The notes under the pieces are model-generated. The model was not told the DNA's origin and did not search any database. It saw nothing but the letters and a program-made list of their open reading frames with translations. Below are positions 35,101 through 46,744 of a DNA stretch of 64,000 nucleotides, in pieces. Source of the DNA: Dryomyza anilis (taxonomy: Eukaryota > Arthropoda > Insecta > Diptera > Dryomyzidae); assembly GCA_951804985.1 (NCBI GenBank), contig OX638132.1:4569529-4633528 (forward strand), written 5' to 3'. Positions within the stretch are counted from its first letter, which is position 1; every line of letters begins with the position of its first letter. Made by a program: the position numbers and the translations under genes.

Positions 35101-38100
35101 AAAGAGGTTGCGATTTCAAATGTTGGGTCGGTCAGTGACTTTAATTGCTACAGTTAACAATTGCAAATCAAATTAAAAACTACAGCGCGTTTTTTTTATA
35201 CATTTAACAGAGTTGGTTTTTTAGACTGTCTGCTATTAAAGTGAACTAATCATTCAAAATGTTTTATGTAAAACTACTAAAAATATAAATAACACTACAT
35301 TATAGTTTTTAAATAAAACTACTACTTAAAATTATAATACATGTATTTACTAGCTGTTGAGACACTTTAGTTGATGTATAATTTAAAGAAAATAAAATAA
35401 AAATAATTCTTTTGATAGAAAAATGTAAATAAAACAATTTTCATTTTAGCAATGACATTAACAATGCTTTAGCGTTAATATTAAACAACAAAAAAACTAT
35501 TTCCAAATAACATTTTTAGGTATGTGTTAATTTTTCAAAGAACTTACACATTAGACTTATTAAACAAATTAAGAATTACTTTAAATATGAGCAAAAAATA
35601 ATAATTAGAACAGCAACAACAAATAATAATGATAATAAAAATAAGATAATATGTTTCGAAAGTAAACGCATAAAGTAGTAAAAGTAGTTGTAGTAAAAGA
35701 AGAAAAAAGCTTTGTGATTGTGAACTTACAAGTTGCTTAGCTATCATCAGTACAGTCTTAAGTGTAAATTTACGGGAGCAAGTATTGAAGAGATCTTCTA
35801 ACGACAGTCCCAATAACTCTAATACCATGGCATTGTAACGGCCACCACATGTGCCCAGATGATAGACCCGCGGTATACCCTCTGGACAGTTATCTTTTTG
35901 ATTTGATTGATTCATAGATTCATTGATTCGGCGAGCGTACGGTTCGATGGATGGGTGGGAAGAGGAACGAAAAAGATACAATACAATACAACGATAACAG
36001 ATAAGCGCTAAGTTTAAACAAAACAAAAAACTTAAAATATAAAATTATCATCATTTTGCAACAGAGAGTCTGACAGAGCGAGAGATAAATAGCGTTTGAG
36101 AGAGACAGAGAGAGAGAGAACAATATGTGTATGTTTTATGTAACGTTCTCCGCAAGTACTTAAATTATTCTGTACAACTTTTATTTTTTATTAAATTTAA
36201 AAGCACCGGACCTCTGGCATATGCTGAGAGATATATTCTATTACATGATGTTGAGGTTTGTCTTTTAATAACTTTTTATTATTATTTCTTTTTTTATTTC
36301 TTTTATATAAATTTATAAATATATTTTGTAGCAATTGACAAAAACACAAACATTGCCTTTTATGTACGAAGGTGGTAACGGTGCAAAAATTGAGTTAATA
36401 GAGAATAGAGCAGGAAGAGGATGGATGATAAGGAATGGATGAGAAATAGTGGAAATTCTGGTGCAAGTAGTTAAAAGCATTGGAAGGTTTATAGTGAGAG
36501 GAAAAGGCGGAACAGTTTAGCATTTGTGGACAAATCCAGCAAGCATGACAAATGACTAAAATATTTATAGAAAAGCTTTTAGCTAATTAATAATTTATAT
36601 TTTTGTAATTGGACAATAAACGTAAAACAATTTATTTTAAATAGCTGAAGGCATATTTTATGACTTTGGAGTTGGAGGAGTGGATTGTAAATGGTTTCTT
36701 TACTAGGTTTTCGTTTAAATGCGTTAATAATGATGAACATAAATTACAACATACCATGTGATCCTAATAGTTTATAAAACCTATACTCTAAATGTAGTTG
36801 CGGAGCCTTTGACTTCATAGGCTCCATTTTTATTGCTACGTGTTCATTGTTGTAAAGATTTTTTCCTGAAATAAAACATAGAAAGAAATATTATTAAAAA
36901 CCAATCATGTGATAAATATGTATAGGCAAATAGTATTAGTCAATATAAAATAAATAAAATCAAAATACATCGGCACAAATGTTGATCAGCGATCTTTAAT
37001 ATGTGTTGGGTTATAATATCAATTTGAACCATGCAATATGGCGTTTCTTTGAATGCAGCAAATGAAATGATATTTTATGTTTCTTGCAAACATAATACAT
37101 TCTATGCCACAAATAAAACAGCACAATTTTCGCTGATTCAAGTACCTGTGGCATCTGTAGCTTCCGAACTAACTGCACTACTTGAAAAAAAGCACATTCG
37201 ACGACCTGTTGGTTGAATTAAGGGTATTTTTATGATTTTATACTACAAGTCATATAAACTAACAGCAAAATGCATGCAATATACGAGAATATTGTGGAGT
37301 GAACAGATTGATGTAGACAAGATTTTTGTGAAAATTTCAATTCAATAAAATAAGAGCTAAATATGACTGTTTTATAAAACTATAATGTATGGCTAAATCA
37401 AATACTTTTGTAAATTTGATTCTAATTTGGTCTAAGGGCCAGTTTTTTTTAGTGATAGTTTAAACTTCGTTTAATTAAACATTTCTTTAAATTAAACGGC
37501 GTTTAACTTGATTAGCAGTTTTTCAGTAAGTGTTTAGAGTGAACACAGATCAAAACAATACACAATACAAATCTAGTTCATTTTTAATTAAAGTGTACAA
37601 AAAAATACATATAAAGGATGAATTGTGAACCAAAGCAGCAACAAAAAATGGTGTAAAGTGTTGTGAGAAAATTTCCAATCAAACACATGGAGCATTTTAA
37701 CGAAGTTTAAACCATCAACATCGGTCGTTTAACCTGAATTTAAACTATGGTTAATGTTTACTGAAAATGCGATTTTGACTTTAAAATTGGTTTAAACCAC
37801 AAACTAAGTTCAGCTATCACTGAAAAACTGACCATAAGACCCACTTTTTCAAATTAAACGTAGTTTATATATTTAAACTAGATGTAATTTCATCCATTGT
37901 TAACATATTAAAATATATCATATTAACTGATTACTAATTGTTTTTCTGTCTGTAAAATTTAACTTCATTTTGGCCGATTTAATTAGTAAAAACAGAGGTT
38001 TTGAAAATGTGGAAAAGGTTAAACCAAGTTTAAACTTGTACTGAAAAACTAGACTTAAGTTGTCCATATTTTACGTTTCCAGATTTCCATATTTTACGTC

Positions 38101-41100
38101 CAGATAAAACATTGTTCCGTGCAGATTTTTTGCTACGTATAGTCTGCAGTTTGTTATTTTAAACTACTATACATTCAGGTTTTAATATTAATGTCAAATA
38201 TAATTTTATTTCGATAAATTTAAAATTAAAATTATGTATTATATATTTTTAATATATAATAACAACAAAATAGTCAAGATTTAAAGAACATATTTAGAGT
38301 TTTTCATAAATATTAAACACAGCTCTATCAGGCGATTGGTCAATCTGTCGCCTCGACTCACTCATTCATCGCATTCAAAGCCAATTGAAGATGTAATTGT
38401 GTCAATGACTACGAGCACGACTACAGCGACGATGACAATTGACGATGCAATGACGAACCATTGACGATCAACTGACGATCAACCGACAACCGGCCGTTTG
38501 ATGATGATCATCATCATCATAATGATGACGATCGCGTGTTGCATTGTTGTGTTTACGTCAGTCGACTGTTTTAATTGACTACTGCAAAAAATGATCAACC
38601 GCATTCGTAAATTTAAAAAGAAAAACATTTTAGTTTTTATGATTTTTTTTTGTATATATGCAATATATACACTTGTGTTAGTATTAGTGCATTCAATGAC
38701 TAATCCAGCTTGAAGCAGAACTTAATATAAATAAAAAATAAAATAAACAAAAAAAATGTATGAATGTACAAAAACAAAACCGAGGAAATACACGACGAGA
38801 AGTCGACTCATTTTATAAATACAAAAAAATACAAAAAAACATGTCTACCTCAACAAATTAAATACCGGTTTTATAATTGTTTAAAATTTGGGGGAAAATA
38901 TAAATCGAGCTTTCGAATGTTCTTGGAAAAATTAAGCAATGCATAATGATTGTACAATAAGTAAGTTGAAAAGTTCATTAATCAAACTAAGTTTGTCTTT
39001 TGCTACGGTTTTGAATGATTTAAGAATGCTGTGGTGAGATCGTTAAAATCAGTTGATTTCTTTTAGTTTCTTTTTTTTTGTGTTTTAACCCAAAAATATA
39101 TCATATGTTTGACAATGTTTATTACACCTCATACAAAATATAAAAAGGTTAAAATATTATGTGACGTTGTGGAACACCAATATTTAGAGCTAGTTTTTCA
39201 GTGATAATTTAAACTTTCTTTAATTAATTGTCTCTTTAAAGAGTTTAACTTGTCGGTTATTTCGTTATTTGTTAATCTGTAACAATTATTATTTTTTTAT
39301 TTACTTCTCGAAATAAATTAGTTTGAACTGATTGGGGCTATTGTCTGCTGCCAAGTTATTTTGCAATAGTGTTCAATAAATATGATAAGAATGACTAATC
39401 ACAAAAATGTGTGTAGATTTTGATTTCTGAATTTTGTCAATCGAAAATTAAAGAATCAAAGCAAAAGATTTTAGAAAATATAGTTAATATAATATTATAT
39501 TAACACGGTGACGAAGAATATTATTTGCGAACCGAAAAGCATTGAGTGTTTAATCGAATTTAAACCATTCAATATCGGTCGTTTAAACTAAGTTTAAACA
39601 TCGATTAAGTGCTAGTTTATACGTAGTTTCAACTCCGTATAATTAATTTTCTCTTTTAATTCAATGACGTTTAAGTTTGTAATAATTCTCTCGTGTTGAT
39701 AAATGACAAATGTCATTCCAAATTAAATAAATTAAAAAAACTGTTTCAGAAAAATAAAATGAAGATAATTATAAATTTTGTAGCAATTTATTTTTTATGT
39801 ATAGTGTGCAAAAATATAAAGAATAATTGTGAAACGACGCATCGACAGAAAGCAACGAAAAGTGTTGTGAGGAAATTTTCTGTTAAAAACATTGAAAGCT
39901 TAACAATCAAAGTTTAACCCTTCAGAATCGGTCGTTTAAACTAAGTTTAAACAACGGTTGACGTTAACTGAAAAAGTTGATTCCTATTTGAAACAAAGTT
40001 TAAACCACAAACTTAGTTAAACTGGCACTGGAAAACTGGACATAAATCCCAAATAGAATTATACTCCCACTTGCCTCATTAGAGGAAGGAACCCTAGTAG
40101 AAATTTACCACATTATGATACACATGATATAAATTGATTATGTTGTTCTTGCAACTGGTCAGCTGGTGCCAATGAATAGAATGATTTTACTAGGGTAGGG
40201 GTTAATATAATACAGTAATGTATTAAAGACATTTGATACGATTTTTATATTTGAAATGTTATGGATTAGCATATATTGCGTATCGACAGATACTACTAAA
40301 ATTGAAAATTTTGAAGAGGTTCCTCTGTTGACAGCAATTTGGACGTAGGAGAGATCGGGGCAAAGTAGAATGTTGCTTTAAAACGCGAATGCGAAGTCAG
40401 ATCAACTCCAAGTTTATATAGTACATGTAACATAAGGTGCTACTGTTACCAAAGAAGCAACAATTAATAAAATTATTTGTTCTACACTAAGAAAACAAAG
40501 ATGATTACCAGAAATATCACAGCCCTAAATATCAAGTTATTTACAAATTATTTAGATCGTATTTGAGACAACCATCTCTAAAACATCTGCCAAATTATTT
40601 TCACTTTTACCATTAAAATGTAATATTTGAGTTGACACTTTTTTACACCATTGGATTTACTTAATTGTTAGGGATAAATCGAACGTAAGGAAAAAGTACG
40701 CCATTTTCCTTTTTCTAGTAGTCAGATGTCAAAATACCTCAAAAGTTTTGCTGCAAATGTCCAAGAACTCAGGATGTTTGCTATAAATATCTCAATTTTT
40801 ATTGCTGTTGTGGAAAACACCTCGTAACTATCTGTAAATATGTCATATTTAAAATATTCATAGTTTTGCTGCAACTTTATTGAAACTTATGGGATGTTTG
40901 AATATTTGCTACAAGGCATAAATTAAAAGAATGGTTGCAGCAAGACTTTCATAAAAAAAAGTGTCGACTTAGACCCTTACTTTTCTTTCGTTTTCGGCAC
41001 ATTTACGTTCGCAAACTATTATTAAACTATTAAGCTTTGATTTTAGAACACAACACGAAGTCAAATGTCGCAATGCCATTTAATCGCATTTTATAACAAA

Positions 41101-42483
41101 TTGTTTTTAAATTTCAAACAAAAAATGCGAAGCGTTGGCAAATCTAATTTTCATAGAACTTCCCGTCACGCAGCACTATTTGAAGAATACGAAGAATATC
41201 GCAGATAGAAAATAATTCGTGTCAAAAGTGTGAAATTCGTATCTCGTAATGAAATAATGACCAGAATACGTTCCTCATATGCTGGCTTTACAACTTCAGT
41301 AAATTTATATATTTAATTAATTTATTTTTATATAATTCCAAAAAAAAAAATTATTTCGCATTTTTTTTTTTCTTTATTGCGGACAAATTATGACTTGTTT
41401 TAACTTGCAAGATAGCAGCAAATTTAATTGATTTGCAAAATAGCACATAATCGAATAAAATATAGGAAATTGCAAACGTACTAATACAATGACTTAATTC
41501 TATTACTTGAAGGTAGAACACACGACAAATATCTACTTTGTGTGGTGTCTCTGATCATGTAAAAATCTTATCTTACGTACGACATTGAAAATAAGTTCAA
41601 TAAAGAGGCGTTGACAACGACGAAGGCGCCGCACCGCACCGCACCGCCTTACGTTGCCAACGGAATTAGTCAATTTAATTTAAGTGTTTATTTCCTGTAA
41701 TCGATTTTTGTTTTATTGCTATTATTTGGTGTATTTTTATCAACAACAATAACAACAAACATTTCGACTATTTAAATGAAACAATTTACAAACAATGACG
41801 TTGTTTTCCTTCGCATGTTTGAAATTTTTCAAAAATTGAAATTAAAATAAATTTGTATTCACGTGAAGCAAAACACGTCAATTGTTTTCAATCGAATCAT
41901 GCAAAAACTAACAATTCCCGTTGGAACTGATTAGGTAATAATAATAATATAGCTAAATCATATTTGAAATAGATAAATTTATTTCAATTTGATTTCAAAA
42001 CTCACCTAATCGCAGTTCTCCGAAATTACCACAGCCAATTTTTTTACCAACACGAAAATTTGGACCGACCATCAATACCCCGGTTGAGGTGCTCACTGAT
42101 TGGCGGGCGGAATACATATTGGCGGAACTGTTTGTTCCTCTAGCACCCGATGCTCCACCACCTCCACCGCCGCCACCAGCGCCAGCTGATGATCCAGCAG
42201 CTTGTGTTCCACCACCACTGAAATCAATAAAAAATAAAATATATTAAAAAATGTTTCAACTTGAAAGAGAACATTTTTAAGAAATATATGCTTAAAATAT
42301 ATTTAAAATCAAATGTTTGCAACTTTTATGAATTTAAAACACAAGAAACAATAAAAAGCTTGCAATACACAGACACCCGCACACGTACCAATAGCTTTTC
42401 AATGTTGTCAAAAAACGTGGCAATATCTTTGGCCTTTGGTACTTGGTTTCTTCCACTTGAACCTCTGGTGGACTGGACGACAT
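23197..42483 (-). CDS. gish: Casein kinase I gamma, gilgamesh
   Basis: Membrane-associated serine/threonine kinase of the CK1-gamma class, acting in Wnt co-receptor phosphorylation, vesicle trafficking and cell migration. Core exons (minus strand): 42483-42389, 42217-42006, 36865-36755, one of 35881-35730 or 34296-34148, 33399-33285, 33218-32950, 31740-31570, then tail exons including 30289-30209 and 28826-28728, and 23421-23315 plus 23248-23197. With exon 34296-34148 these give 486 residues. Kinase motifs: [52 protein letters not shown], and the CK1 signature [19 protein letters not shown] Gly-rich stretch precedes the kinase domain. The tail ends [17 protein letters not shown], a palmitoylation-type cysteine cluster with a basic run. 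The start ATG at 42483 is chosen on the family-like [12 protein letters not shown]; 5' UTR exons were not identified. Confidence 0.95.
24384..24485 (-). CDS. gish: gish alternative 3'-terminal exon, acidic, without membrane anchor
   Basis: Preceded by acceptor ATTTTTAG (24486-24493) and opening in phase 0, the phase left by the exon at 28728. It encodes [20 protein letters not shown] and then [13 protein letters not shown] before TAG (24386-24384). Use of this exon replaces the two downstream exons, so the product loses the CCCFF cysteine cluster and the basic tail and gains an acidic, Ser-rich end with CK2-like sites. I recognise it from splice signals, phase and composition, not from a known protein. 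Confidence 0.75.
   Translation of the reverse strand, partial: RLPEDSGSDDDSPFDAYYEKSSDKEDSIKATVK
24486..28727 (-). other. gish intron with foldback repeat
   Basis: No further exon recognised. It holds the second foldback repeat copy (26085-27430), A/T-rich filler, and near 26460-26690 a stretch with reiterated GCGAA/TTCGAA words that looks like a small old repeat. Confidence 0.5.
26085..27430. repeat. Foldback repeat, copy 2
   Basis: Second copy of the repeat at 19405-20955. Flank 26085-26312 is in the same orientation as the other flank, while the core 26350-27430 is reversed. Ends of the core resemble each other as inverted repeats (CAGGAATATGG near 26383 against CAGGAAAATGG on the other strand near 27395). 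It lies inside the long gish intron. Confidence 0.75.
28728..28826 (-). CDS. gish: gish tail exon, 33 codons
   Basis: Acceptor CTACAG and donor GTAAGT, phase 0 at both ends. Encodes [20 protein letters not shown] and [13 protein letters not shown], which I recall as part of the Drosophila Gish tail. It splices to either C-terminal alternative. Confidence 0.88.
29924..29980 (-). CDS. gish: gish optional acidic microexon, 19 codons
   Basis: 57 nt between a CTTCAG acceptor and a GTTAGA donor (non-consensus at +3 to +5 but usable), phase 0 at both ends. Encodes [19 protein letters not shown], ten of whose 19 residues are acidic. Because length and phase are multiples of three, inclusion or skipping keeps the frame, as expected for an optional cassette. 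Confidence 0.7.
30209..30289 (-). CDS. gish: gish tail exon, 27 codons
   Basis: Acceptor GCTATAG, donor GTAAAT, phase 0 at both ends. Encodes [20 protein letters not shown] and RHNVTAK, matching the sequence I recall directly after the DWTGKTM exon in Drosophila Gish. Confidence 0.88.
30722..30799 (-). CDS. gish: gish optional tail cassette, 26 codons
   Basis: Acceptor AACTTAG, donor GTACAC, phase 0 at both ends. Encodes [20 protein letters not shown] and KNQSDK. It lies between the DWTGKTM exon and the STPVG exon, so it could be inserted at that junction without changing frame. Recognised from splice sites, phase and protein-like composition. Confidence 0.7.
31570..31740 (-). CDS. gish: gish exon: end of kinase domain
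   Basis: 57 codons, phase 0 at both ends. Encodes the conserved end of the kinase domain ([35 protein letters not shown]) and DWTGKTM, after which the variable tail begins. Confidence 0.93.
31990..32430. repeat. ~90-bp minisatellite in a gish intron
   Basis: Four to five tandem units with a period of about 90 bp (unit starts near 32011, 32101, 32190, 32281). Each unit is itself two related halves built on CCAGTAAAACTAGTCAAA followed by CTGATCAGT or CTGGTCGGTTACTGG. On the minus strand part of the array is an open frame only because the period is divisible by three; it has no splice context and I do not call it coding. Confidence 0.85.
32540..32870. repeat. Short-word-rich old repeat
   Basis: Reiterated AATTCGAAT/ATTCGATTGAAAT words. 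The run AAATTTTAATACGATT is shared with the sequence near 550-565 at the left of the window, suggesting two copies of one dispersed A/T-rich family. No reading frame. Confidence 0.4.
32950..33218 (-). CDS. gish: gish exon: DFG to lobe C
   Basis: Opens in phase 1 and completes the Asp codon of DFGLAKEY. Encodes the CK1 activation region [38 protein letters not shown] and [10 protein letters not shown], and ends in phase 0 after ATPIE. Confidence 0.95.
33285..33399 (-). CDS. gish: gish exon: catalytic loop
   Basis: Encodes [20 protein letters not shown] and [18 protein letters not shown]. The catalytic Asp and the Lys-Pro-Glu-Asn motif are present. Opens in phase 0, directly after either alternative upstream exon, and ends in phase 1. 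Confidence 0.95.
34148..34296 (-). CDS. gish: gish mutually exclusive exon, version A
   Basis: 149 nt, opening in phase 1 (completing Glu) and ending in phase 0. Encodes [40 protein letters not shown] and [10 protein letters not shown]. This version matches the usual CK1-gamma sequence of vertebrates more closely ([11 protein letters not shown]). It is downstream of version B in the transcript. Upstream, on the transcript strand, lie several CGTCTCGT words (34309-34375). Confidence 0.95.
35730..35881 (-). CDS. gish: gish mutually exclusive exon, version B
   Basis: 152 nt, the same phases as version A and one codon longer. Encodes [40 protein letters not shown] and [11 protein letters not shown]. 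It replaces the same stretch of the kinase domain from beta-3/4 through helix D/E. Joining both exons shifts the frame and reaches a stop inside version A, and skipping both gives a stop nine codons into the next exon, so exactly one can be used. Confidence 0.95.
36755..36865 (-). CDS. gish: gish exon: ATP-binding lysine
   Basis: Encodes [20 protein letters not shown] and [17 protein letters not shown]. It contains the catalytic Lys of VAIK. Opens and closes in phase 1, feeding either alternative exon. Confidence 0.95.
37435..38058. mobile_element. Two adjacent GTTTAAAC-type MITEs
   Basis: The first runs from AGGGCCAGTTTTTTTTAGTG (37435) to the inverted CACTGAAAAACTGACC (about 37834). A second, more decayed one ends GTACTGAAAAACTAGAC (about 38053). 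Inside are many TTTAAAC/GTTTAAA words. It is the same family as the copies at 39187, 48152 and 63211. No coding capacity. Confidence 0.75.
39187..40041. mobile_element. GTTTAAAC-type MITE cluster
   Basis: Starts AGCTAGTTTTTCAGTGATAA and ends in the inverted GCACTGGAAAACTGGACA. An internal second start near 39605 (GTGCTAGTTTATACGTAGTT) suggests two tandem copies, each 430 bp. Internal words CGGTCGTTTAAACTAAGTTT near 39575 and 39930 are shared with the other copies. Confidence 0.75.
42006..42217 (-). CDS. gish: gish exon: Gly-rich linker and glycine loop
   Basis: Encodes a Gly/Ala/Ser-rich stretch ([15 protein letters not shown]), then [20 protein letters not shown] and [16 protein letters not shown] with the ATP-binding glycine loop. 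Ends in phase 1. Confidence 0.95.
42389..42483 (-). CDS. gish: gish first recognised coding exon
   Basis: ATG followed by [20 protein letters not shown] and [11 protein letters not shown], with the donor GTACGT inside the last codon. The ATG is preceded by TTTTGCGAAAAG, which could be an acceptor or 5' leader. An alternative N-terminal exon elsewhere cannot be excluded. Confidence 0.85.
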
Positions 42484-44744
42484 CTTTTCGCAAAATGTAT
42501 TAAAGTGACAACAAACAATTGCTTAACACAAAAACTAACATCTATTCATCAATACATACTATTTTTCATTGAGGACAACTAAGTATTCCATTTACGCTAC
42601 ATTTGAGTTGAATTTAAAAAAGTTTGATTTTGTGTATTTTGAGAGATAGAACGAAAAAAACATTTTTTTTTAGCTATTTTAAGTGACACATTTTGTAAAG
42701 TTTTAATTTGATATTTGTGGCAAATGTTATTTTGTGTGGGTTGTGTGTTAGAGGTAGGTGGGTGGGTGGAGAAATTCGTAGTGTGTGCTGTGAGTTATGA
42801 GTTTATGCGCAATATTAGCCTAAAATTATATTATGAAAGTTTTATTAAAAAAAAAACTTAATATACTAAATAAAAGTGTCACGGAAGACTTTTGCTTAAA
42901 CAAAAACTGTAAAAGAAATTGTTCATAAATACTATTACCAACATGAATTATATATATTTTGCAAAATCAGTGAAACAATTTTCGAGTTCTTCAGAGATAT
43001 TTACATGTCAAAACGTTAAGAAAATGAGATTTGGGTCCCAAAGAATAGTGAATCTGTTAAAAGCTTTTAAAAACTGTTCAAAAATATTAAAAAAGATCTA
43101 TGCAGCAGGCATGTTTTGCACTTCACTGTCACTCGAAATTGGTGGTGAAAACGAAATGTCATATTTCATATTTGGATTTAACGTTTTCAATATCACATTT
43201 TTCAAACATTGCGAAATGCCAGGTTCCAGAAAACAGAGTTTCCTGTTTCCCGCCGATTTCAATCCAATTAACATTTCAAATGTGAATTGCATGTTTTTAG
43301 ATTAAATTGTAAAATGTCAGTAATTAATTTTTACAAAAAGATAAAACTAAACAAATTATATATAAATAACAGAGAAAACCACAGCATTTTAATCAAACTC
43401 AAACGTTCCTGGAGATCATTGTGGAGTCGTCCTATATAATTTTGTTAGGTTCCGTTGTTGTGTGAACATATAGGACAATTATTTTAAGTTCTGCACATAC
43501 ACTTCTAACTTGAGACGGTGCATCTAAAAATGTTCACATCTTTGCTATCAATGGACTAGTGGATCCCGTCCGTCACGCGCGAAATATCGCAAAACACGCA
43601 ATTCGTTGCAATATTGTCGGATTTGACGTCTGACAAGATTGTTTATTTCTTGAGCTGAGACGATAATATGCCAATATGCAAACATTTGTTCAAGATCTTT
43701 AAATTAACCCGAAACACATTACTTAGGCTGATTCTGGAACACAAGAAGGGTTTGAATAATCCATGAGGACATGCCACTAATTGTTTGTGTCTTGAATTTA
43801 GATTGCTCGATAAAATAGTACAAATAAATATGAAATGAAATCATTTTAACAAAATTGTAATAGTATTTGCTGGTTATGATCAGTTCACAATAGACGTTTC
43901 AAACATGTATCAGCTGTTCGTACGTGAATTCGAAATTGCACGCTTTCGAGAACACCTTTTTTCAATCCGTTCCATTTGCAATTCTGGATTTGACATGAAA
44001 AAGGACGGATTTCAGAACATGTCTGTAAATTCATGGAGTTTTAATGATTTCGATAAAATACAAATATTCTTTACAACGCATTCTTCAATGACTAATCTGT
44101 GGCATATAAAATTTGTAAGTGAGCACATTTATATTAAACAGCAAAAGTTTTGAAAACAATATTTCGATCAGCCTAATTACCATTTAAAAATCGATATATA
44201 ATCACTGGAACTTCTCAGAAATATGGAATTGTTAGGTCCAATTATTCATTGCAATGTAAAATACAACTCAAATTTCCTAAGCAAAAAGAGAAACTGTTGT
44301 TAAATTATCCAGACGTAAAGATAATCTGCAGTCAGTTAATATGACATTTAAAATTTTTCTCAGCGGGAAATGACATAATTGACGACCAGGGCATCAATGA
44401 TGAATCGAGGACATTGAAAAATTAGGCTTTGACGAATATGTCTATAACTATATCATAAAGGACATTGCATTAAAGATGTCATACACTAAATATCATCATA
44501 GATATATCAAGAACATTATGAACATCTTGTCAATAAAGATATCATTAATGTAATTTTCGAAGGCAAGTCATAAATAAGCCATTAAATTTTCAAAGTTTTT
44601 TCATATACATCAATCACCTGCTGAAATATCTTCGATGATGACGTGCATGATATCGTTAATGGCACGACATGCTAGAAAAAGTCATCAATACTTTGCAGGA
44701 CAAAAATGCTATCGGTCATCGATGTTCCTGAACTGACATACACA
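42484..44744. other. Upstream of the gish start, no gene recognised
   Basis: A/T-rich. A 128-codon open stretch at 42919-43305 begins only with TTG and has no recognisable motif. The part 44390-44720 repeats words of the ATATCATCAT/GATGTC type and may be a decayed repeat. Confidence 0.4.
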
Positions 44745-45705
44745 GAAAAAAATATTGTACGTATATATAACAATTGATATTAATAGCAAACAAAATCGTA
44801 TTCCAATTAAAAATATGAATGTATTTACTAATTAATTAATTGTATTTACACATTTTTTAATTAAAATATTAATAGGAATAAATTTAATATAATTTCAATA
44901 CCACTAAATCTTTAATAGTATTAACTACTTTTATTTGTTACTTTTGATTTTTCATTTTCTTAAATTGCAACACTGTTTTTTTTCTTCTGGAATTAATTTT
45001 GTTTTTTGTTTGTGCGTCTCGTGCGTCGGCGGCGTCGTTCAGTTTCTTCTAACATTATTTTCTTCTACGTTGCTATTTTAAAACGGGATATTGCATTATT
45101 TAGTGTATGTTATGTTATTAAAGCATTAAATGGCTCAATTTATTTTTGCTGTCAAAAATTTGAACAAACAGCTTATGATGCTTATTTTGTTTTATATTGA
45201 ATCATTAAAAATCGAATATCAAATTTTATGTTTGACTCAATTTATTGACCCACCTGTAGAAGTTGTGAAAACTGACTTCGGTAAAACATTCGTTAGGTTG
45301 AAAGAATTTTACGATGCATATCAAAAAGTATAAATATTTATTTTATGTTATATGTTAAATGAAATTATTTTTATTTTCTTATGTTTCTATTCCACAAATA
45401 TTTTATTTAATTTAACAAAATATTTAATTGATCCAATTTCTATCGAATGAAATTTTTAATTGATGTTACTAATTAATTAATTAATGATTTAAAAATTCCT
45501 AATAAAAAATTTAATATATATATAACAACTTTAATATCAATATGACAAAAAATTAATTAAAGTTTCTCCAATTAACATATTCTCATTATTACGAATATGG
45601 AATTCAATGCTACTAAAAGTTACATCGGCTGAGTTTCAATTAAAAATTAATTGAATTGATTAACATTTTAGTTATATTTACACACTTTTTTTCTGTGTGT
45701 AGGTG
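44745..45705 (+). mobile_element. CACAGAAAAAA-ended repeat, copy A (most complete)
   Basis: Begins ACACAGAAAAAAAT and ends in the inverted TTTTTTTCTGTGTGT. Much of it reappears reversed at 53312-53970, and its right third at 56105-56446. It includes a C/G-rich patch (45013-45035, CGTGCGTCGGCGGCGTCG) followed by TTCAGTTTC, which resembles an arthropod initiator. An open stretch at 45130-45333 reads PPVEVVKTDFGKTFVRLKEF; part of it is retained in copy B. No transposase recognised. Confidence 0.7.
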
Positions 45706-46744
45706 AAGCATAGAAGAATCATTGATGACATTTCCCACTGGGTTGTAATATGTGGGAGACGAATATTACACTAAGAAAAAAAAGATGTTACAAGTATTAC
45801 AGCCCTAAACATCATTTTAGTTGGATATTACTGGGGACTAATATTTTTGTATGGCCCTAAATGACAAGAGTTTTTGTCGATATCGAAACTAATTAAATGT
45901 CCGCTAAATAAACGTCATATGAATTGTATAATCTAATGCAAACGACTAATTATTCTGTTTACATTGTCAATAATAAAATATACCATCATTTAAACATTTT
46001 CTTCATATATAGTACAAAAAGTAGTATTTATACTGGCACAACTAGCTATGCTTATATAACAGATAAGATATGTATGTCTTAGATTAAAGCAGGTATGAAA
46101 TCACGAACTTTCTTCAGTAGTCTATACTTTCATTATCTTATCTGGAAAAAAGTATTATTTGAAAATGATAAAAATATATTTCTGAAAGAATATAAATTTA
46201 AAGTAATCGTTATCGTTATTTATTAAACTAGGCGTGTTGTTTATTGGCAGCCAGTTAACCCAGTGAGTATGTATTTTATATAGAGTTCAAATACAGGTGT
46301 TTTTTTTTTGACAGTTATTTCAATTAAATTAAAAAATTAGTTATGTGAAAAGACATTTTTTCTAGTGACAAATTCAGATGTCTTCTGCTAAATTTTTGGA
46401 CAATATTAAGCGTTGGATTTGATATTGGATTTGATAAGTTTTGTTGTAAATTACATTGTTCTACAAATATAATAGAATGTTTAACCCTTTAAAGCCTTCC
46501 GAATCAAATACACACCAGATGATTACGCAGTGCATATTTTCCCTATAATGCGGACATCACATGCATATAATTTTGTCGGGTTTTGACCTAGCTTCACTAC
46601 ATTATTTCCGTATGACATTGTATATCGCTGCGTGTATTTTCCACCATTTTAATGAAATATTTCAAATACAAACATTAAAAAGTATTCAGAAAAAATTTCA
46701 GTAAGAAAAAGTTTAAAATATTTTTTCATAAATTTAACAGCTAA

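Larger units (their letters stand above)
36866..42005 (-). other. Large gish intron with GTTTAAAC-type MITEs
   Basis: 5.1-kb intron between the glycine-loop exon and the lysine exon. No further coding exon recognised. It contains two groups of GTTTAAAC-rich MITEs (37435-38058, 39187-40041), a more complex GACGAT-rich block near 38390-38560, and a (CACCG)n stretch near 41630-41650. Confidence 0.55.

Noticed and set aside
42919..43305. 128-codon open stretch on the plus strand
   Set aside because: It starts with TTG, has no recognisable motif or splice context, and lies in A/T-rich sequence. Its length alone is not enough to call a gene.
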